DNA of 64,000 bases from Pseudevernia furfuracea (lineage: Eukaryota; Ascomycota; Lecanoromycetes; Lecanorales; Parmeliaceae): the NCBI GenBank assembly GCA_022315425.1, contig JAIUPT010000042.1, forward strand, positions 310,001-374,000, read 5' to 3'. How positions within the stretch are numbered: position 1 is the stretch's first letter; the number at the start of each line of letters is the position of its first letter. Below, one piece after another: positions 54,909 through 64,000 of this stretch. The position numbers were made by a program, and so were the translations under genes. The notes beneath the pieces are model-generated. The model saw only the letters and a program-made list of their open reading frames with translations. It was not told where the DNA came from and searched no databases.

Positions 54909-55061
54909 CCTCTCTCTACAGAGTATTCGCCGATGTGAGTAGCGCTTGAAGCAATCAATCTCCGATGTTCGTTCTAATGTCTGTTCCATTGCAGCTCGTT
55001 CTGGTACGATTCGGCCCAGCCACAAGGAAGCCAGGCCTTATCTCCAACAAAGCATCAGTGA
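54909..55061 (+). pseudogene. Orphaned last exons of the C2HC finger gene
   Basis: Past the TGA at 54906-54908 the same frame continues (PLSTEYSP, compared with SLSKGYPP in the exon before), then a good intron (54935-54994, GTGAGT, TCTAAT branch, GCAG) and a last exon 54995-55061 (SFWYDSAQPQGSQALSPTKH, stop TGA). The stop sits where the previous exon has CGG (Arg), so one C-to-T change in CGA is the simplest origin. Functional only if the stop is read through or is an error. Confidence 0.5.
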
Positions 55062-56353
55062 ATTTGATCCTAGATTCTCCCATAGCAAAGATCCGATAGC
55101 ATGGAAAGGCATACAGAGAAGAAAGATCTGAACGAGCGGGGAATGAAGTTGGTTCTACATTTCCACGCGATACCAGAACTGGCAAAGTGCCTTGGCAAAT
55201 TTTCAGCAAGCAGATTACCTTACTCTAAGTATGGACCAAAGCGTGTAACTTTACGAGCTAAAACGGTGATAATTCTTGCGCCGTTCTTGGTATTAATAAA
55301 CGTTTCATACTATTAACCCTCGAAAGCGAGGACAACTAATAAGCTTTTTCAAAAACACTTTCGTAATTTTGAAATCTTGACATATTTGAAGTTTCCAGGG
55401 TCCTTCCCGCCCTAGGCCTGCCCATATTCATAGGCCTGCCCATATTCATAGGCAGTCCCCAGGCGTATACCCCCTGTTGACTAGGCGTATACCCCTAAGG
55501 ACTGCCTATTCATATCATCAACATCCCCGCGAGAAAACCATCTAAATCGATCAAATTCGAAGTTTCTTCCTTTGCGACGTTGATGAGGTTAAGTATAAAA
55601 TAATCTCGAGACTCTCGCTTAATCTTAACGAAGCATATAAGATAGTAGTAATAGATCGACCATAGAAAATATGAATAATAAAATTAATAAAAATGATAGT
55701 CAACAGGATGTATGTACTGTACAAAATAGAGGAATCATGTGTATGCCGTTTTCTGCTACAAGCCTTGGCCCATAAGGTATCGACGTATTCGCTAGCGGAT
55801 CTCAACCTCTACCCTGGAAGGTTGGCAGTTTGATCGCTTCTCTGCTCTAATCCTTTCATCTATTGCCAATGGAGTACTCAATCAAGTCGCCTTGGTTTTG
55901 AGGAAATCCACCAGATCCATATCAAAAATGTTCAGACGGTTGATGTCTTTTACTCGGGGATAATCCCCCCTGGAAGTGAACTAGCAATTCAAGTATCCTA
56001 TGATGGGCGACGGCGTGCTTCTTCATCTACGATGATCTGATTCTGGAGAGTCAACTTCCCCGTATGCATGACTTAGGCCCCATTCTCTTACAATTGGCTT
56101 TGCCTAATCATCAAAACGGGAACGTCATTACGGCAGAATTGGAGCCCTTGGAAAGTTCTGGCGAACTTTGATTGGTCCACGATTGATGCATGCATGTTTG
56201 TCGATTCTTGTTTGCTTCCTATCGTTTGTTCAATCTGGCGAAGAACTTTCAGTAATAAAAGACTTCCGACTGCCAATTGCGACATGTCTCTTTCGAGAGC
56301 CATAGCGTGCCACAAGTTAAGTGAGACATTACTAGCTTTGCGTTTAGCTGACT
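55062..56353. other. Intergenic region with nested short repeats
   Basis: About 1.3 kb without a gene. At 55413-55448 an 18-bp unit TAGGCCTGCCCATATTCA is duplicated in tandem. At 55448-55458 and 55499-55509 an 11-bp perfect inverted repeat (ATAGGCAGTCC) flanks two direct copies of AGGCGTATACCCC (55461 and 55483). The rest is AT-richer and featureless. Confidence 0.55.
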
Positions 56354-57493
56354 ATGCATAGAACACATTTCTACAGAAATCGACTAGCAGCTATCCAATA
56401 TCCTTTCGAGAGCACTATGGATCAATACTTGACAGAGCAATACTTGACGAGGATAGAATACGCCCCAGGCCCAGAGCCACAGATTCCGGAGCCGGACCCA
56501 GACCCAGACCCAAGACCGGATATCAAACTAGCGGCCATAGAAGCAGTCCAAGCAAGAATTCTCGACGAGCTCAAAGAGCAACATGCAGCCCGACGACAAG
56601 CTCCTTCTGCTATCTCATCAAGACCAGCGACCCAGACTCGCAGGCCTAACCTACGCGAGGAGGCATTGTCGCCATCTATCCTCCCTGACCCGCCTTCAAT
56701 GGCTTCTACGCCTGGATCGGAAGCCCGCTGCCAGTCCTTTGATTCTAGCCACGAGCAGAAGCCTACGTCACCATTCCCGCCTCCACCACCCCCAACAACA
56801 AAGGCCGAACTACTTGCAGCGCTACATTTTGAGCTCGGGCGCCGCGGGAAGACCTGTCTGGGGATCCAGCGTCAGATCAAGGCTTGCCAGAAGGAAATCC
56901 GCACCCACCCACACAAGCAGAAGAAGGTCGAGAAGGAGCATGACAAACAGATCGCGGAGTTCGTGAAGCCCGTGCATGGTGAGAAGTCAAAACGCGTCGA
57001 TGCCGAGAAGCGGAAAGACGCCGAGACCGCAGAAGGAGCTGAAGTCGTCGAAATGAGAGACATCTACTTGCAATACGATTGCGAATCGATTGGTGTCCCA
57101 ACCGCAGAGGCGGTAGGTGCTTTGTTCGCCATCATTGCCAATACGGAGCATCGCCTCAAGAAAGCTGAAGAAGCGATCAAGGTTGCAAAGAGGCGGGATG
57201 CGAGATTGGAGGGAAAGCTTTACAAGGCAAGGCGCGCGATGTTTGAGATGGAGGAGGAGATTGAGGAGGTGGAGAATGGAGTGATCGAAAAGGGAATCAG
57301 AGAATTGAAAGTGGACAAAAGCAGCGCTGAGGGTCACAAGAAGGGGAAGCCAAGCGGTAGGAAAGGAGTGCAAAATAGACAACAAGGGAAAGGAGAAGGC
57401 GACGATGAAAAAGTGGGAAGAAGGCGTAAGAGGCGGAGGTATATATCTAGCAAAGCGGGGAAGATGACTTCAGATAGTACTTTAGATAGCTAG
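56354..57493 (+). CDS. Lysine-rich coiled-coil protein, unknown
   Basis: Single open frame, 379 aa from ATG 56354; an inner ATG at 56417 (MDQYLTEQYLTRIEY) may be the real start. Seen: an acidic-Pro stretch (PEPDPDPDPRPD), a Ser/Pro-rich region with a run of prolines, then a long charged helix (LLAALHFELGRRG, KKVEKEHDKQIAEF, EHRLKKAEEAIKVAKRRDAR), followed by EMEEEIEEVENGVIEKG and a strongly basic tail (GRRRKRRRYIS). This suggests a nuclear coiled-coil protein. No domain is recognised. It lies tail-to-tail with RAD2, with 95 bp between stop codons. Confidence 0.65.
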   Translation: MHRTHFYRNRLAAIQYPFESTMDQYLTEQYLTRIEYAPGPEPQIPEPDPDPDPRPDIKLAAIEAVQARILDELKEQHAARRQAPSAISSRPATQTRRPNLREEALSPSILPDPPSMASTPGSEARCQSFDSSHEQKPTSPFPPPPPPTTKAELLAALHFELGRRGKTCLGIQRQIKACQKEIRTHPHKQKKVEKEHDKQIAEFVKPVHGEKSKRVDAEKRKDAETAEGAEVVEMRDIYLQYDCESIGVPTAEAVGALFAIIANTEHRLKKAEEAIKVAKRRDARLEGKLYKARRAMFEMEEEIEEVENGVIEKGIRELKVDKSSAEGHKKGKPSGRKGVQNRQQGKGEGDDEKVGRRRKRRRYISSKAGKMTSDSTLDS

Positions 57494-57588
57494 GATACTA
57501 CACGAGCCCTGTATGCTAGCGCTATGCATCTTTTAAACTTATTAATGCAAATGCTTCTATAACGCTAATTCGGATGCGTATACCAAAT

Positions 57589-60500
57589 TCATGGCTGAGC
57601 TTTCCTCTTCTTACGCCCTTTGGTGCTCTCTTTATGACCTCGTTTCCGTGATTTTGTAGTAGCTTCGTGTTCATCATCTCCACCCTCGCTATCACTGTCA
57701 GAACCTGATGTAGAGACTGGAGCAGCTCGCTTCTTCGACTTGCGCTGTGTTTTCTCCCTCCCCTCAGCAGCTGCGTCGGTTGTTCCAGTGGCATCCCCAT
57801 TGCTGATCGCTGCGGACTCCGCATCAACTTCAGCGTTGTTCTCACCTTCTCCGACAGTCCTGTTCCTTGCTTGCTCGTGTAATCTTCCCAGTGCTGACTC
57901 CATCCTCTTACTTTTGCCATCCAACCTCCTTCTTGGTGCAAAAGCAGAGCCACCTCCACTACTCGGCTTTCCACCGACCCCAACGCCTCCACCAAAGAAT
58001 TGCGTTATGTTCGCTTGTGTCCCCTCGTTCTCCCTACGATTCATATCCTTAATAACCGGCACTAGGACTTCATCCGTTCTCTCTTGACTCCATCCAATCG
58101 TGGCCATAAGGAATGACCTTAGAGCGTCTAAGTCAGGTACGCCCCACTGGAATGGCGAAGGATCGTTATCGACTTCAGGGTGTAGATAAGCTTGGTCGAC
58201 GCGCTGGTCTGGGAAAATGGCCGGTAGGAAAAGCTTGGAAGCATTCTTTCTGAATTTGCGACGAAAAGGGTTTGCAGCGTCTTCTGCGGACAGTTTTTGG
58301 CCCATCTGAACTGTGCCCCACCATTCCGAGAACAGCTCCAGCGTCTCGAACTCAGACAGAATCTCTAGGGCAGTCACTGGACCGACATTTGGCAGCCCCT
58401 CGGTGTAATCACTGCCTAGTAAATGTGCTATGCGAATGAGCTTCCGGCGGTCAAGAGAATACTCTTTCTCGAGGTCTGAAGAAAGGTAACATTCGACAAA
58501 CTTGGCTTGATTGAACATATTTTTGTAGACGCGTGTGCCACCGAAGAGAAAAACATCGGAATCGTCAGTCACAATACCGTCAACGATGCCAAGATTGACG
58601 AGCTCAGCGCACTGGGCCTCTGCTTCCATAGGCGCGGTGACATAAGGTAGACCAAATAGCTTGAGAAGTTGTTGGCACTCGGTGACCATAATATGCGTAA
58701 CCTCGTCAGCGTCCCGACGGTCCTTCTTTTGCTGGTTGCGGAGCTGACGTAGTTCTTTCTCGTAGTCCTCAGCGTTTTGCAGCTGAGATCTAGAGTTCAG
58801 TGTGGACGCAAATCGCGCATGCTCTTCTGCCTCAACGGCGAGTTGCCTCATCAGATCTTCCTCTTCAGGGTCGGAGTACATATCTTCGTCCTCGGCCGGC
58901 AAATCCTCGAGTCCCGGGCCGGCAGAGGATTGGCCTCTAGGGAGAGAGGGTGATGGTTGCACTTCGCTGTCTGGAAAGGCAACAAAGTCACGTGGTGAGT
59001 TTGATGATCCTGTGGCACCGAAATTCTCAAGCTCAGGTAAAGGTAACTCTGGCTGTTCCTGCGGTTTGCCCTCAACTGGTTCTGGATGATCAGTTTCAGT
59101 TCGTGATACTCTCGTCTCTTCTTCTGGCTCACTCTCAGACCAATCTATAAGCTCTTCGCTTTCTGAACCATGTTCTATCACTTTCCCATTCCCCGGGCTA
59201 CTCGCTTGCACCTGCTCATTCACGGCATTGAGCTCACTAGGACGTAAATCTGATAATGGAGGCTCAGCTCTGGAAAGGTCTGCTACATCTCCCATCCTGA
59301 CTTTAGGATCAATCGGCCGGGTGTCTTCCATAATGACATCGTCTTCGACCGCTTCGTCTGATGACTCAACCTCAATGACCGCATCAGATTTTTCTCTTGG
59401 CGCATCTAGATCAATGATTTCCCCAGTCTCCTGCCGCTTCAAGATTGTGGCGCGGTGAGAAGGTAGGGACCGCCTGTCCGAATCCCTACCTTCATATTGC
59501 TTCTCCTCTATAGCTTTTTGTGCAGCAGTAGCTTCACGGATATCACCGGAGAACCAGGGTGGAAGTGATTGGGCGGGTTTGTCCTTGTCGGGCTCCTCCT
59601 CAAACCCTCCTGCGGGCTCCGCTGGGGCTTTTTTCTTCTTTCTTCCCAATATTGATGTGCCTAAATCTAGCGACTCGAATGGTAGTGGTCCATCAAAACC
59701 AGCTGGTAGCGAAGATAACACTGGCGTTTCGAAGGGTGCGGCAGGAGCTGCTGGTCCTGCCTGTGAAGAGGTTAGCTCTCGAGGGTCTCCTGAAGTATTG
59801 TCTGTCCCCTTCAAGCCAAACGCCCGCGAACCACCCTGGGGTTTATGCTTGATGCGCCTTGATTCTGCCAACGCAGATTGCAAATCGAGATCGGTTTCAT
59901 CATCACTCTCATCCACAAAAGGTTTAGGGGCTGATCCATGAGCCCTTGCATTTGCTAGATGGGCAAAGTCGCGACCGGCTTTAGCGTTCTTTCGGTTGAA
60001 CTCCAGAGGCTGGTCAATCCTAGGGCCTGCGAAAGCCGATTTCGAAAATGATGGCAAGTCTAGATCATCAGCTGAGTCATTTTCTGGGTTCTCGAGGGAC
60101 ATTGCAATCGCTCGACTGAGCTCTTCGTCTTCCTTGTCAGCCGGAGGCAGCACATCCTCGAAAAGATCGTCCACATCTTCGTCATCATCATCCTTGCCAT
60201 ATTCGTTATTTTGCTGTGGGACAAAGAGCGAGTCAAGCTCCTCTTCAGCCAGGTCCGGATCCGCTGCTGCCCTCTTCATACCCGCCACTTCCATCCTCGC
60301 TTCGTACAGAGCTCGTCTACGTTTCTTGATATCCTCTGATTCAAAGGGAGCGCCATTGTTGCTTGCGTCTGCAGGCCGGTTTGGACGACTGGGCAACCGA
60401 TTAAGACCTTCAATTGGAACATCTTCAAACCCCTCATCCTCCCAGTTTTCACCTTCCTCAGAGTACTCGTCTTCCTTTCCGAGACCTTCCACGTCTATTG

Positions 60501-61512
60501 GTTTGCTTCGCTCTCCTTCACCCTTGTTACTCACCACTCCCAATGCCCATCCACCCTCGACACCATCATTCTTGACTAGCACATATTCCTTCCCTTTTTC
60601 TCCCGCCACCCGTCCTCCATTGTTACCGAACATCGCATCTTCCCCATTCATTCCATTGAGGTTCATTAAACGTTGAGTGAGCTCGTTTCTCTCCTTGACA
60701 CGATCAATCTGGAACCTGGAGAACGCCATCCTGTCGGGGAACATGGTGTCCAACTGCTCTTTGCTATACCCCATTCTTAACCTTGATCGCAATCTAGCTG
60801 CGTTCAGAATGTTGTATCGATCGCTGGCTGGCAGACTCAAGAAGAACGGGCTGTTAAAATCAATTTTACTGAAGTCATAGATATTCACATCTTCGCCTGT
60901 ATGAAACTGTCTGGCATATTCCTCCAGCTCTTCATGGCTCATAATTCTTGGGTCATTCGGTGCACCCATGTCTGCTAGATCCACATCGAGATTCGGCAGA
61001 TGATAGGCGTCTTTCTTCTTGAAAGTGCGATTCTGCTGTCGCTCTTTCTCAGTCATCTGCAGTTCGTCCACGTAGACTAAATGCTCAGGAACTTCCTCCT
61101 CCTCTTGGTCTGCTGGCGGCCGGTCCCTCTCCTCCCTCCGCTTCCGATCATCCTCCTCGGCCCTCCTCTGCATCTGCACTGCCAGCAGCTTGCCTGCCGT
61201 ACGTACCGCATCCTCTCTTCTCCCCTCTCTTCTTGCCTTGCGTCCACTAACAGTCTGCCTCTTGAGTATTGGCGCGCCTCCGTCGAAGACGAACACGGGC
61301 TTGATCCCGAAGAATAAGAGCTTGCAAATGCGGCGGAAGAAGCCTACGACGTGGGAGTTACGTAGGGCATTCCCTTCCTTATCACGGACTGCCTTGAGGA
61401 ACTGGTAGATCCAGATGGAGGCATCGACCGCGAGGCGTTTCTTGTTCAGCGTTTCGATCTTTATAGGGCGAGCGCAAGGTTGAACGACAGTCCAAAGTCC
61501 GGTGACACCCAT
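57589..61512 (-). CDS. RAD2: Structure-specific endonuclease RAD2/XPG
   Basis: Nucleotide-excision-repair nuclease that makes the 3' incision beside the lesion. Intronless, 1,307 aa. Seen: N region with MGVTGLWTVVQPCARPI, DASIWIYQFLKAVRD and FVFDGGAPILKR (Asp at the metal site); a long acidic spacer of about 800 residues, which in the family contacts TFIIH; I region at about residues 935-1060 with LPYVTAPMEAEAQCAELV, GIVTDDSDVFLFGG (metal-binding Asp pair) and the helix-hairpin-helix LLGSDYTEGLPNVGPVTALE; a PIP-like box NITQFFGG near the C-terminus; and Lys/Arg-rich nuclear signals (RKSKKRAAP, KGRKKRKAQP). Length is normal. Start at ATG 61512 matches the conserved family N-terminus MGVxGLW. 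Confidence 0.97.
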   Translation of the reverse strand: MGVTGLWTVVQPCARPIKIETLNKKRLAVDASIWIYQFLKAVRDKEGNALRNSHVVGFFRRICKLLFFGIKPVFVFDGGAPILKRQTVSGRKARREGRREDAVRTAGKLLAVQMQRRAEEDDRKRREERDRPPADQEEEEVPEHLVYVDELQMTEKERQQNRTFKKKDAYHLPNLDVDLADMGAPNDPRIMSHEELEEYARQFHTGEDVNIYDFSKIDFNSPFFLSLPASDRYNILNAARLRSRLRMGYSKEQLDTMFPDRMAFSRFQIDRVKERNELTQRLMNLNGMNGEDAMFGNNGGRVAGEKGKEYVLVKNDGVEGGWALGVVSNKGEGERSKPIDVEGLGKEDEYSEEGENWEDEGFEDVPIEGLNRLPSRPNRPADASNNGAPFESEDIKKRRRALYEARMEVAGMKRAAADPDLAEEELDSLFVPQQNNEYGKDDDDEDVDDLFEDVLPPADKEDEELSRAIAMSLENPENDSADDLDLPSFSKSAFAGPRIDQPLEFNRKNAKAGRDFAHLANARAHGSAPKPFVDESDDETDLDLQSALAESRRIKHKPQGGSRAFGLKGTDNTSGDPRELTSSQAGPAAPAAPFETPVLSSLPAGFDGPLPFESLDLGTSILGRKKKKAPAEPAGGFEEEPDKDKPAQSLPPWFSGDIREATAAQKAIEEKQYEGRDSDRRSLPSHRATILKRQETGEIIDLDAPREKSDAVIEVESSDEAVEDDVIMEDTRPIDPKVRMGDVADLSRAEPPLSDLRPSELNAVNEQVQASSPGNGKVIEHGSESEELIDWSESEPEEETRVSRTETDHPEPVEGKPQEQPELPLPELENFGATGSSNSPRDFVAFPDSEVQPSPSLPRGQSSAGPGLEDLPAEDEDMYSDPEEEDLMRQLAVEAEEHARFASTLNSRSQLQNAEDYEKELRQLRNQQKKDRRDADEVTHIMVTECQQLLKLFGLPYVTAPMEAEAQCAELVNLGIVDGIVTDDSDVFLFGGTRVYKNMFNQAKFVECYLSSDLEKEYSLDRRKLIRIAHLLGSDYTEGLPNVGPVTALEILSEFETLELFSEWWGTVQMGQKLSAEDAANPFRRKFRKNASKLFLPAIFPDQRVDQAYLHPEVDNDPSPFQWGVPDLDALRSFLMATIGWSQERTDEVLVPVIKDMNRRENEGTQANITQFFGGGVGVGGKPSSGGGSAFAPRRRLDGKSKRMESALGRLHEQARNRTVGEGENNAEVDAESAAISNGDATGTTDAAAEGREKTQRKSKKRAAPVSTSGSDSDSEGGDDEHEATTKSRKRGHKESTKGRKKRKAQP

Positions 61513-62099
61513 GGCAAACCCCTTTCATAGGAATTCAAGTGGGATGGAGGATGTAATAGTTCCACAGTTTCATGGTACGAGTACATTTTCAACCTTGACC
61601 ATTCGAGCAAGAGATGTGCCCAAGCACAACGGCCTTCAGAAGAAGCCACATAATCTCATTAATGCAAAATTAAACTGATGAGACTGCGTGACTGTCCCAA
61701 TTAACAAGGAAATGATAATCGTATATAGAAGGTTGATTGGAATGTCCGCAGGTGATGCTGTAATTGATAGGGCATTAACCGGCGTAAATTACCCTAGAGT
61801 GGTATTTTATAGTCGCGCATCACGGCACGCGAACATTGAGTGCGGAGTAAGAGTGCAACGGCACCCGGTCTCCTGATACGACTCTGCATTGACACCATTA
61901 GCTCGGTGGCATTCGGTGCTCCTGATCCATAATCATTCCTACTACTCCGGGCATTGTCTGTCTATCGAACAATAATCCAAATGGTGGCTCACCCCCTTAT
62001 AAAAGCGGAATCGACAAGCTGAAACTACTTGGACTGAAATCTTATTCTATCCAAAATTCCCCAGCACTGAAACACCAAACACTCCCTCTTTACGCAGCA
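61513..62099. promoter_or_regulatory. Divergent region between RAD2 and the CAF-1 p60 gene
   Basis: 587 bp between head-to-head start codons of a repair nuclease and a replication/repair-linked chromatin assembly subunit. No checkpoint-type element was identified by eye. A short frame at 61688-61876 is not called. Confidence 0.5.
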
Positions 62100-64000
62100 A
62101 TGAAAGCCTCGCCCTTACTCATAGCCTGGCATAATGACAATCAACCAATATACTCTGTACACTTCGAGCCCCATGGCAAAGGTCGACTTGCAACGGCTGG
62201 CGGAGACAACAACGTCAGGCTGTGGAGGGTGGAGAAGGATGGAGAAGAGAGGAATGTGACATATCTCACTACACTCTTAAAAGTGAGGATCTGCGAAGCT
62301 CTCTGTGCCATTGCCTAATGTAAAGCAGCACACCCAAGCGGTCAATGTCGTACGCTTTGCTCCTCGTGGTACGACGCCCTCATTGCTACCAGTGAGCAAC
62401 GGCTGAACATGTCTAGGAGAAATGCTTGCAAGCGCTGGGGACGATGGGAACACTCTGCTCTGGGTTCCATCAGAGACCCACTCTCATACCCCTGCTTTTG
62501 GTGAAGATGCACTCGAAGACAAGGAGACTTGGCGGATCAAGCACATGTGCCGTTCTTCTGGCTCGGAGATATACGACTTGGCTTGGTCACCTGATGGAAT
62601 CTTTTTCATCACTGGTAGCATGGACAATATCGCACGCATATACAATGCTCAGTCCGGTCAGTAAAAAGTTCCTTTATCTGAGTAACAGGCAAATCAGAGG
62701 CTTGTCCCCTTCCCGTTTACATGTACATGAACCGCCCACTTGAATTGTTTTTTTGCCCAAGCATGAGGCTGATGAAAGGCTTAACCCCCCGCAGGACAAA
62801 TGGTACGGCAGATAGCAGAGCACAATCATTATGTGCAAGGAGTGGCTTGGGACCCACTTAATGAATATGTAGCGACGCAGTCTTCCGATCGATCGTGCCA
62901 TATCTACAGCCTAAAGACGAAGGACGGCCAGTTCACACTCAATCAGCACAACAGAGTGACGAAAATGGATCTACCTGGTAGGAGAATATCCTCAAGCAGC
63001 CCAGCCCCGCCAGAGTCAGCCATGCGTGGCCACTTAGCCGGTGATGCTTCCTCGTTAGCTCCCGGATCACCTCAACCATCAATGCCGGGCACTCCAACAT
63101 CCCTCGCGTTACCGATGAACCCGCCGGCGTTATCCCACAGTCGGCGTTCCTCTTTTGGGTCATCGCCCTCGATACGACGATCAGCCTCTCCCGCGCCATC
63201 CATGCCTCTGCCTGCCGTACTGCCAATGGAGAAATCCCCGAATCCCTACTTGATGGGCAGTATAGGTTTCAAGAATGCAGCGATATACGGGAACGAAACT
63301 TGTACCTCCTTCTTCCGAAGATTGACATTCGCCCCTGATGGGAGCTTGCTTTTCACACCAGCTGGCCAGTATAAGACCTCCTACCCAGCAGAAGGAGCCA
63401 AAAATGCCGACGAAGTGATCAATACGGTCTACATCTACACTCGAGCAGGTCTCAATAGGCCACCTATAGCGCATCTCCCGGGGCACAGGAAGGCATCCAT
63501 AGCAGTCAAATGCTCTCCTGTGTTCTATACCCTTCGTTCCACACCAAGGACTACTGCCAACATAACTATTGATACATCATCTGCAGAAGAAGCAATAGCA
63601 CCTTTGCCTGACTCTGTGCTCTCATCGAAGCCTTCGACACTTTCGGCAATGGAACCACCGCCACCTACCATGCCCTCTCCGATGGATTCCTCGCGCCCTA
63701 CATCCTCACCAAGACCGACGGAAACGGACCTCGCTTCGATGCAAGGGCCCACCCCAGCGTTCGCTCTGCCATACCGCGTCGTTTATGCCGTGGCTACCGT
63801 AGATGCAGTACTCGTATACGACACGCAACAACTCACTCCCATCATTTCAGTGAGCAACCTCCACTTTGCGACTTTCACGGACCTTACCTGGTACGTTGCC
63901 CTTTTGATTCAGTATCTTGGCCTGCCTCTGTCTGGGACATTCGCCTTTACTTTTAGCCTTCGCCAATACTGTTTTACCTGAAGAACCAAATTTGTTAGGG
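62100..64000 (+). CDS. Chromatin assembly factor 1, p60 subunit (CAC2-like), 5' part
   Basis: WD40 subunit of CAF-1, which deposits H3-H4 behind replication forks and repair sites. Exons 62100-62282, 62329-62368 (40 nt), 62417-62656, 62795-63890; a further donor (GTACGT) at 63891 and a possible acceptor at 63998; the gene runs out of the window. Seen: IAWHNDNQPIYSVHFEPHG, RLATAGGDNNVRLWRV (first WD), HTQAVNVVRFAPRGEMLASA made by two splices, DDGNTLLWV, EIYDLAWSPDGIFFITGSMD, HNHYVQGVAWDPLNEYVATQ, a Ser/Pro-rich insert (with RRSSFGSSPSIRR), and SFFRRLTFAPDGSLLFTPAG. Intron 3 begins with GTCAGT, as does one in the first gene. The call to CAF-1 p60 rather than another WD40 protein rests on the NDNQPIYS and RRLTFAPDGSLL motifs. 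Confidence 0.9.

Noticed and set aside
1..64000. CRISPR arrays, bacterial operons, phage or viral genes
   Set aside because: Introns, gene families and spacing are those of a fungal nuclear genome; the only regular array (56 bp) lacks spacers. No reverse transcriptase, transposase or viral protein was seen.

Overview
The window is nuclear DNA of a filamentous ascomycete (Pezizomycotina). Supporting signs are many short introns (about 41-70 bp, GT-AG, with CTAAC/CTGAC-like branch sites), a fungal rhodopsin-domain membrane protein, Zn2Cys6 clusters, a DUF3433-type relic, a GPI-anchored serine-rich surface protein and fungal N-myristoyltransferase, SWC3 and RAD2. The class cannot be fixed from sequence alone. 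Most exon structures below were built by hand from protein family continuity plus splice phase; where phases and conserved residues agree at every junction I give exact borders.

Layout. 1-15.4 kb: 3' part of an ABHD12/BEM46 hydrolase, a small proline-rich protein, N-myristoyltransferase, a TRAX/translin gene with an 18-nt micro-exon, a three-repeat RPEL protein, a broken reading frame, a dual-specificity phosphatase, a repeat-bearing intergenic region with a MITE-like inverted repeat, and a very large uncharacterised protein. 15.4-21.6 kb: two secreted or surface proteins flanking a patch of repeated sequence and a gene relic. 23.7-32.2 kb: a seven-helix rhodopsin-domain protein, a decayed FAD monooxygenase, SWC3 of the SWR1 complex, a three-helix membrane protein and a GC-rich secreted protein. 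32.9-47.2 kb: a MEMO protein, a decayed DUF3433 gene, a cysteine-rich small protein, an F-box protein, PIG-M (GPI14), mitochondrial EF-G (MEF1) and a two-helix membrane protein.

48.0-55.1 kb is the most unusual part. Three genes carry zinc-finger-like modules: Zn2Cys6 plus ankyrin, a double Zn2Cys6-like protein, and a C2HC finger protein with a tail of short repeated exons. Each also carries internal tandem duplications at different scales (42 bp, 159 bp, exon pair, whole module), and the spacers between them carry 56-bp and about 173-bp tandem repeats. It looks like a local island of recurrent tandem duplication acting on DNA-binding-type genes; the two-module gene and the repeated-exon tail are the best candidates for something undescribed.

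55-64 kb: a lysine-rich coiled-coil protein, the nucleotide-excision-repair nuclease RAD2/XPG, and, divergently, the chromatin assembly factor CAF-1 p60 subunit running off the right edge.

Most genes are independent housekeeping or accessory genes; there is no obvious biosynthetic cluster. Three relics (FAD monooxygenase, DUF3433, the frame-broken gene near 7 kb) show that gene decay is active here.
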